A program made the translations under genes and the position numbers. Shown piece by piece: positions 21,342 to 23,588 of a stretch of 23,588 nt of DNA. The first letter of the stretch is position 1. Every line of letters begins with the position of its first letter. Source of the DNA: Bacteroidales bacterium UBA3724 (GTDB taxonomy: Bacteria > Bacteroidota > Bacteroidia > Bacteroidales > P3). A model generated the notes under the pieces. The model saw only the letters and a list, made by a program, of their open reading frames with translations, had not been told where the DNA came from and did not search any database. The stretch lies in the NCBI GenBank assembly GCA_002371315.1, contig DFHL01000071.1, positions 1 to 23,588 of the forward strand, written 5' to 3'.

Positions 21342-22376
21342 TTATATTATGGGACAGGGCATTGCTCCGCGGCGGACGCGCTTGTTGTGCGAAAGGCGGT
21401 AGACGACGGTCACTTCGAACGAGCCTACCGACTTTGAGGCGGGCGTCAGCTTGGAGAGATTGGCGTCGTAGGCCAGAGCGAAGAGGAAGGCGTTGTATTC
21501 CGCTGTCAGTTGCGTCATTGCCGCGTCGCGCCAGCGGTAGATGAGGCCGAAGGCGAAGCTGATCTGCCTGCTTGACGATTCGGAGAGATACCATTTGGCG
21601 TCGCAACCGACGACGGCCTCGGTGTAGTTGCGCTGCAGCGTCAGTGCGGCCAGGGGCAGCAGCGCGACGTTGCTCCAGGCGCGGTATTCGCAGCGTGTGT
21701 AGGCCGAGAACTTGCGTTCGATGAAGGTGCTGTCGCCTTCGAGGTAGGATATGTTGGGGCGGTTCAGGTTGCGGCCCGAAAGGCCCATTTTCAGGTAAAA
21801 CTGGTCGTTGGGCTGGTAGAACCAGGCCACGCCCGCGCCGACGGTCAAATAGTTTACCGACAGGCGGTTGAAGTTGTCGGTAGGGTCTTCGAGCAGTAAT
21901 TCGGCGGTGTTGAAGCCCGACTGTCCGGCACCGGCTTCGAGGCCTACCGAGATGAAGTTGTCGTTGTTGCGTCCGATGGCCTTGAAGTAGGAGAGGACCA
22001 GGTTGCCGGCCGTGGAGCCGTATTGCAGCGTGCCGGCGCGGTCGCTGAAGAGGATGAGGCCGAGGCTGAGTCCGTCGTTGTAGTAGCGCCGGCGCATCAG
22101 GGCCACTTCGGCGGTGGCTGCCGCCGTTTGGAAGGCGCGGCTGACCGAGGCCCACTGGTTGCGGTAGACGAGTCCGAAGCGCCCCGTGCCGTCGAAGAAG
22201 CCGGAATAGGCGGGGTTGAGGAGTATGGGGTTGACGTCGGACTGGGTGAAGTGGATGTCCTGTGCCAGAAGGCGGTTGTTGGAGGGGGATGAGCAAAGGA
22301 AAAGCACAAAACAGGTTAGGGCAAAGCTTTGTAGGGCTCTGTTGCAAAGGCTGGTATGTGCAGTGTGCGTTTTCAA
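21342..22376 (-). CDS. Type IX secretion system membrane protein, PorP/SprF family
   Basis: The 344-residue protein starts with a TTG codon at 22376; an in-frame stop lies 15-18 nt upstream and there is no ATG before the signal peptide. The signal peptide ends near LLA-Q. DIHFTQSDVNPILLNPAYSGF followed by FGLVYRNQW is the N-terminal signature of PorP/SprF-family outer-membrane barrels. The remainder has strands such as LSLGLILFSDRAG, NLVLSYFKAIG and ISFAFGLIYRWR. Members help place T9SS cargo or gliding adhesins at the outer membrane, usually paired with a PorE or PorK/N-type partner, as here with the downstream PorE-like gene. tsaD lies 72 nt upstream on the same strand. The family call is firm; its specific cargo is unknown. 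Confidence 0.92.
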   Translation of the reverse strand: MKTHTAHTSLCNRALQSFALTCFVLFLCSSPSNNRLLAQDIHFTQSDVNPILLNPAYSGFFDGTGRFGLVYRNQWASVSRAFQTAAATAEVALMRRRYYNDGLSLGLILFSDRAGTLQYGSTAGNLVLSYFKAIGRNNDNFISVGLEAGAGQSGFNTAELLLEDPTDNFNRLSVNYLTVGAGVAWFYQPNDQFYLKMGLSGRNLNRPNISYLEGDSTFIERKFSAYTRCEYRAWSNVALLPLAALTLQRNYTEAVVGCDAKWYLSESSSRQISFAFGLIYRWRDAAMTQLTAEYNAFLFALAYDANLSKLTPASKSVGSFEVTVVYRLSHNKRVRRGAMPCPII

Positions 22377-22382
22377 TATTGC

Positions 22383-22445
22383 GTTATTGTGTTATTGCGT
22401 TAGTGGCTGGCGCGTCCGTGTCACGGGTCACAGGTCACTGGTCAC
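22383..22445 (+). repeat. Octamer/heptamer array with core, between tsaD and PorP-like genes
   Basis: Units on the plus strand: GTTATTGT, GTTATTGC, GTTAGTGG (22383-22406), core CTGGCGCGTCC (22407-22417), then GTGTCAC, GGGTCAC, AGGTCAC, TGGTCAC (22418-22445). Compared with the 21269-21339 copy it has an extra GGGTCAC unit and lacks the TTTTCAC and TATTCAC units. It reaches to 4 nt before the tsaD stop codon. Confidence 0.9.
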
Positions 22446-22448
22446 TCA

Positions 22449-23453
22449 TCAGTTAGTGTACGGCGGGAGGGCGATGTCGGCGAAGTCGCCGTTGAGGTAT
22501 TTGAAGTAGCCGGCGATGCCGACCATCGCGGCATTGTCGGTGCAGAACTGCAGGGTGGGGGTGTAGACTTTCCATTGGTGCTTGCGTCCCAGTTCGGCGA
22601 TGCCGCTGCGCAGAGCCGAATTGGCCGACACGCCGCCGGCAATTGCCACCTGCCGGACGCGGTGCTTGAGTGCGGCGCGCTCGAACTTTTTGAGCAGGAA
22701 GGAGACGATGCATTTCTGGATCGAGGCGCAGAGGTCGGCCTTGTGGCGCTCGATGTAGTCTGGCTCTTCGGCCAGCCGGTCGCGCAGGAAGTAGAGGAAT
22801 GAGGTCTTGATGCCGCTGAAGCTGTAGTCGTAGCCCTGAATCTGGGGCGTGGCGAAGGTGTAGGCATCTGGGTTTCCGTCTTTTGCAAGCCGGTCGATGA
22901 CGGGCCCGCCGGGGTAGCCGAGGTCCATAATCTTGGCGGCCTTGTCGATGGCTTCGCCTGCGGCGTCGTCGATGGTCTGCCCGATGATTTCCATATCGAA
23001 GTGGCTGTGCAGCAGTATGATCTGCGTGTGTCCGCCGCTGACGAGGAGACACATAAAGGGAAACTGCGGCGGCTGGTAGTCGTCGCTGGTGCGGATGAAG
23101 TGCGAGAGGACGTGCGCCTGCAGGTGGTTGACCTCGATGAGGGGTATGCCGAGGGCCTGGGCGAAGCTTTTGGCGAACGAGACGCCCACGAGCAGCGACC
23201 CGAGCAGGCCGGGTCCGCGTGTGAAGGCGACGGCGTCGAGCTGTCGCTTGTCGATGCCGGCGTCGCGCAGGGCCTTGTCGACGACGGGCACGATGTTGTG
23301 CTGGTGCGCGCGCGATGCCAGTTCGGGGACGACGCCGCCGTACTGCTCGTGCACTTTCTGCGAGGCGATGACGTTGGCCAGCAGGCGGTCGTCGTGCAGG
23401 ACGGCAGCCGACGTGTCGTCGCAGGAGGATTCGATAGAGAGGATATAGCTCAT
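22449..23453 (-). CDS. tsaD: tRNA N6-adenosine threonylcarbamoyltransferase TsaD
   Basis: The 334-residue protein transfers the threonylcarbamoyl group to A37 of ANN-decoding tRNAs (t6A), together with TsaB, TsaC and TsaE. The ASKHA-fold motifs are complete: LSIESSCDDTSAAV at the N-terminus, VVPELASRAH, FTRGPGLLGSL, the metal-binding NHLQAHVLSH with His110 and His114, LLVSGGHTQ, DDAAGEAIDKAAK, GGPVIDRLA, AGGVSANSALR and CTDNAAMVG. The length is usual. It precedes the PorP-like and PorE-like genes, separated by a repeat spacer; t6A synthesis has no known link to T9SS, so this may be simple adjacency. No clear promoter is seen in the 135 nt before its start. Confidence 0.97.
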   Translation of the reverse strand: MSYILSIESSCDDTSAAVLHDDRLLANVIASQKVHEQYGGVVPELASRAHQHNIVPVVDKALRDAGIDKRQLDAVAFTRGPGLLGSLLVGVSFAKSFAQALGIPLIEVNHLQAHVLSHFIRTSDDYQPPQFPFMCLLVSGGHTQIILLHSHFDMEIIGQTIDDAAGEAIDKAAKIMDLGYPGGPVIDRLAKDGNPDAYTFATPQIQGYDYSFSGIKTSFLYFLRDRLAEEPDYIERHKADLCASIQKCIVSFLLKKFERAALKHRVRQVAIAGGVSANSALRSGIAELGRKHQWKVYTPTLQFCTDNAAMVGIAGYFKYLNGDFADIALPPYTN

Positions 23454-23568
23454 TTTCAGTTGAAGGTGTTAGAAAAAGTTCAGTTAGACAACGTTGTTTT
23501 GCGGTGCCGAGAAATGCCTTTTCGGAAGGTGGTGTGCGTCAAGGCTTTAGGCGACCTGCGCTGGCCGT

Positions 23569-23588
23569 TGTACAGTATATGTACAGTA
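23569..23588 (+). repeat. Direct repeat TGTACAGTA x2 at the window edge
   Basis: TGTACAGTA occurs at 23569-23577 and 23580-23588, an 11-nt spacing. The second copy ends exactly at the window end, so the array may continue. Upstream of tsaD there is also a 10-nt palindrome ACAACGTTGT within about 23490-23505. I see no gene in 23454-23588. Confidence 0.5.

Overview
The window looks like chromosomal DNA of a Bacteroidales bacterium. The supporting signs are Bacteroidetes-type promoters (TTTG, about 19 nt, TAnnTTTG) in front of several genes, few recognisable Shine-Dalgarno sites, a C-terminal type IX secretion (T9SS) sorting domain, a PorP/SprF and PorE-like gene pair, an InlB-type B-repeat surface protein, and a plant-type GH3 beta-xylosidase. 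I see no phage, integrase, transposase, tRNA, rRNA or CRISPR array. Family or genus cannot be assigned from the sequence alone.

Layout. 1-706 (minus) is a partial secreted surface protein. 925-5010 (minus) is a likely four-gene operon, read from a good promoter at 5047-5077: porin, Gate-type membrane protein, purE, and a P-loop kinase/dCMP-deaminase fusion. The same promoter region drives a divergent outer-membrane barrel (5159-5890, plus). 5987-6630 is a T9SS-sorted secreted protein broken by a 5-bp tandem duplication. 6913-8545 (minus) holds a flavin-reductase-like lipoprotein, a GNAT acetyltransferase and a gamma-carbonic anhydrase-like protein. 8546-9225 has no gene and is rich in repeats. 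9226-12300 (minus) holds a GH3 enzyme and a TPR membrane protein. 12541-18468 (plus) runs DHODH-like, acyl-CoA ligase, four-helix-bundle protein, KDO-8-phosphate synthase, DnaQ-like exonuclease and FAH-family hydrolase. 18951-23453 (minus) is tsaD, a PorP/SprF protein and a PorE-like protein.

Functional threads. Envelope biology dominates: porin, outer-membrane barrel, KDO synthesis, T9SS components and a T9SS cargo. Nucleotide metabolism (purE, dCMP deaminase) and housekeeping genes (tsaD, acyl-CoA ligase) lie between them.

The most unusual signals are not genes. (1) The tetranucleotide CATG occurs once in 23.6 kb by my reading, while GATC, with the same composition, occurs more than 20 times. 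(2) Short spacers between same-strand genes hold arrays of 6-, 7- or 8-nt repeats. Three of these arrays share the core GACGCGYCAGCC or a one-base variant, and one of the three is inserted in frame in the GH3 catalytic domain. (3) Two gene-free regions hold arrays phased at 11 nt, with units resembling TTCTTACCAAA. All three were read by eye and need a computed check.
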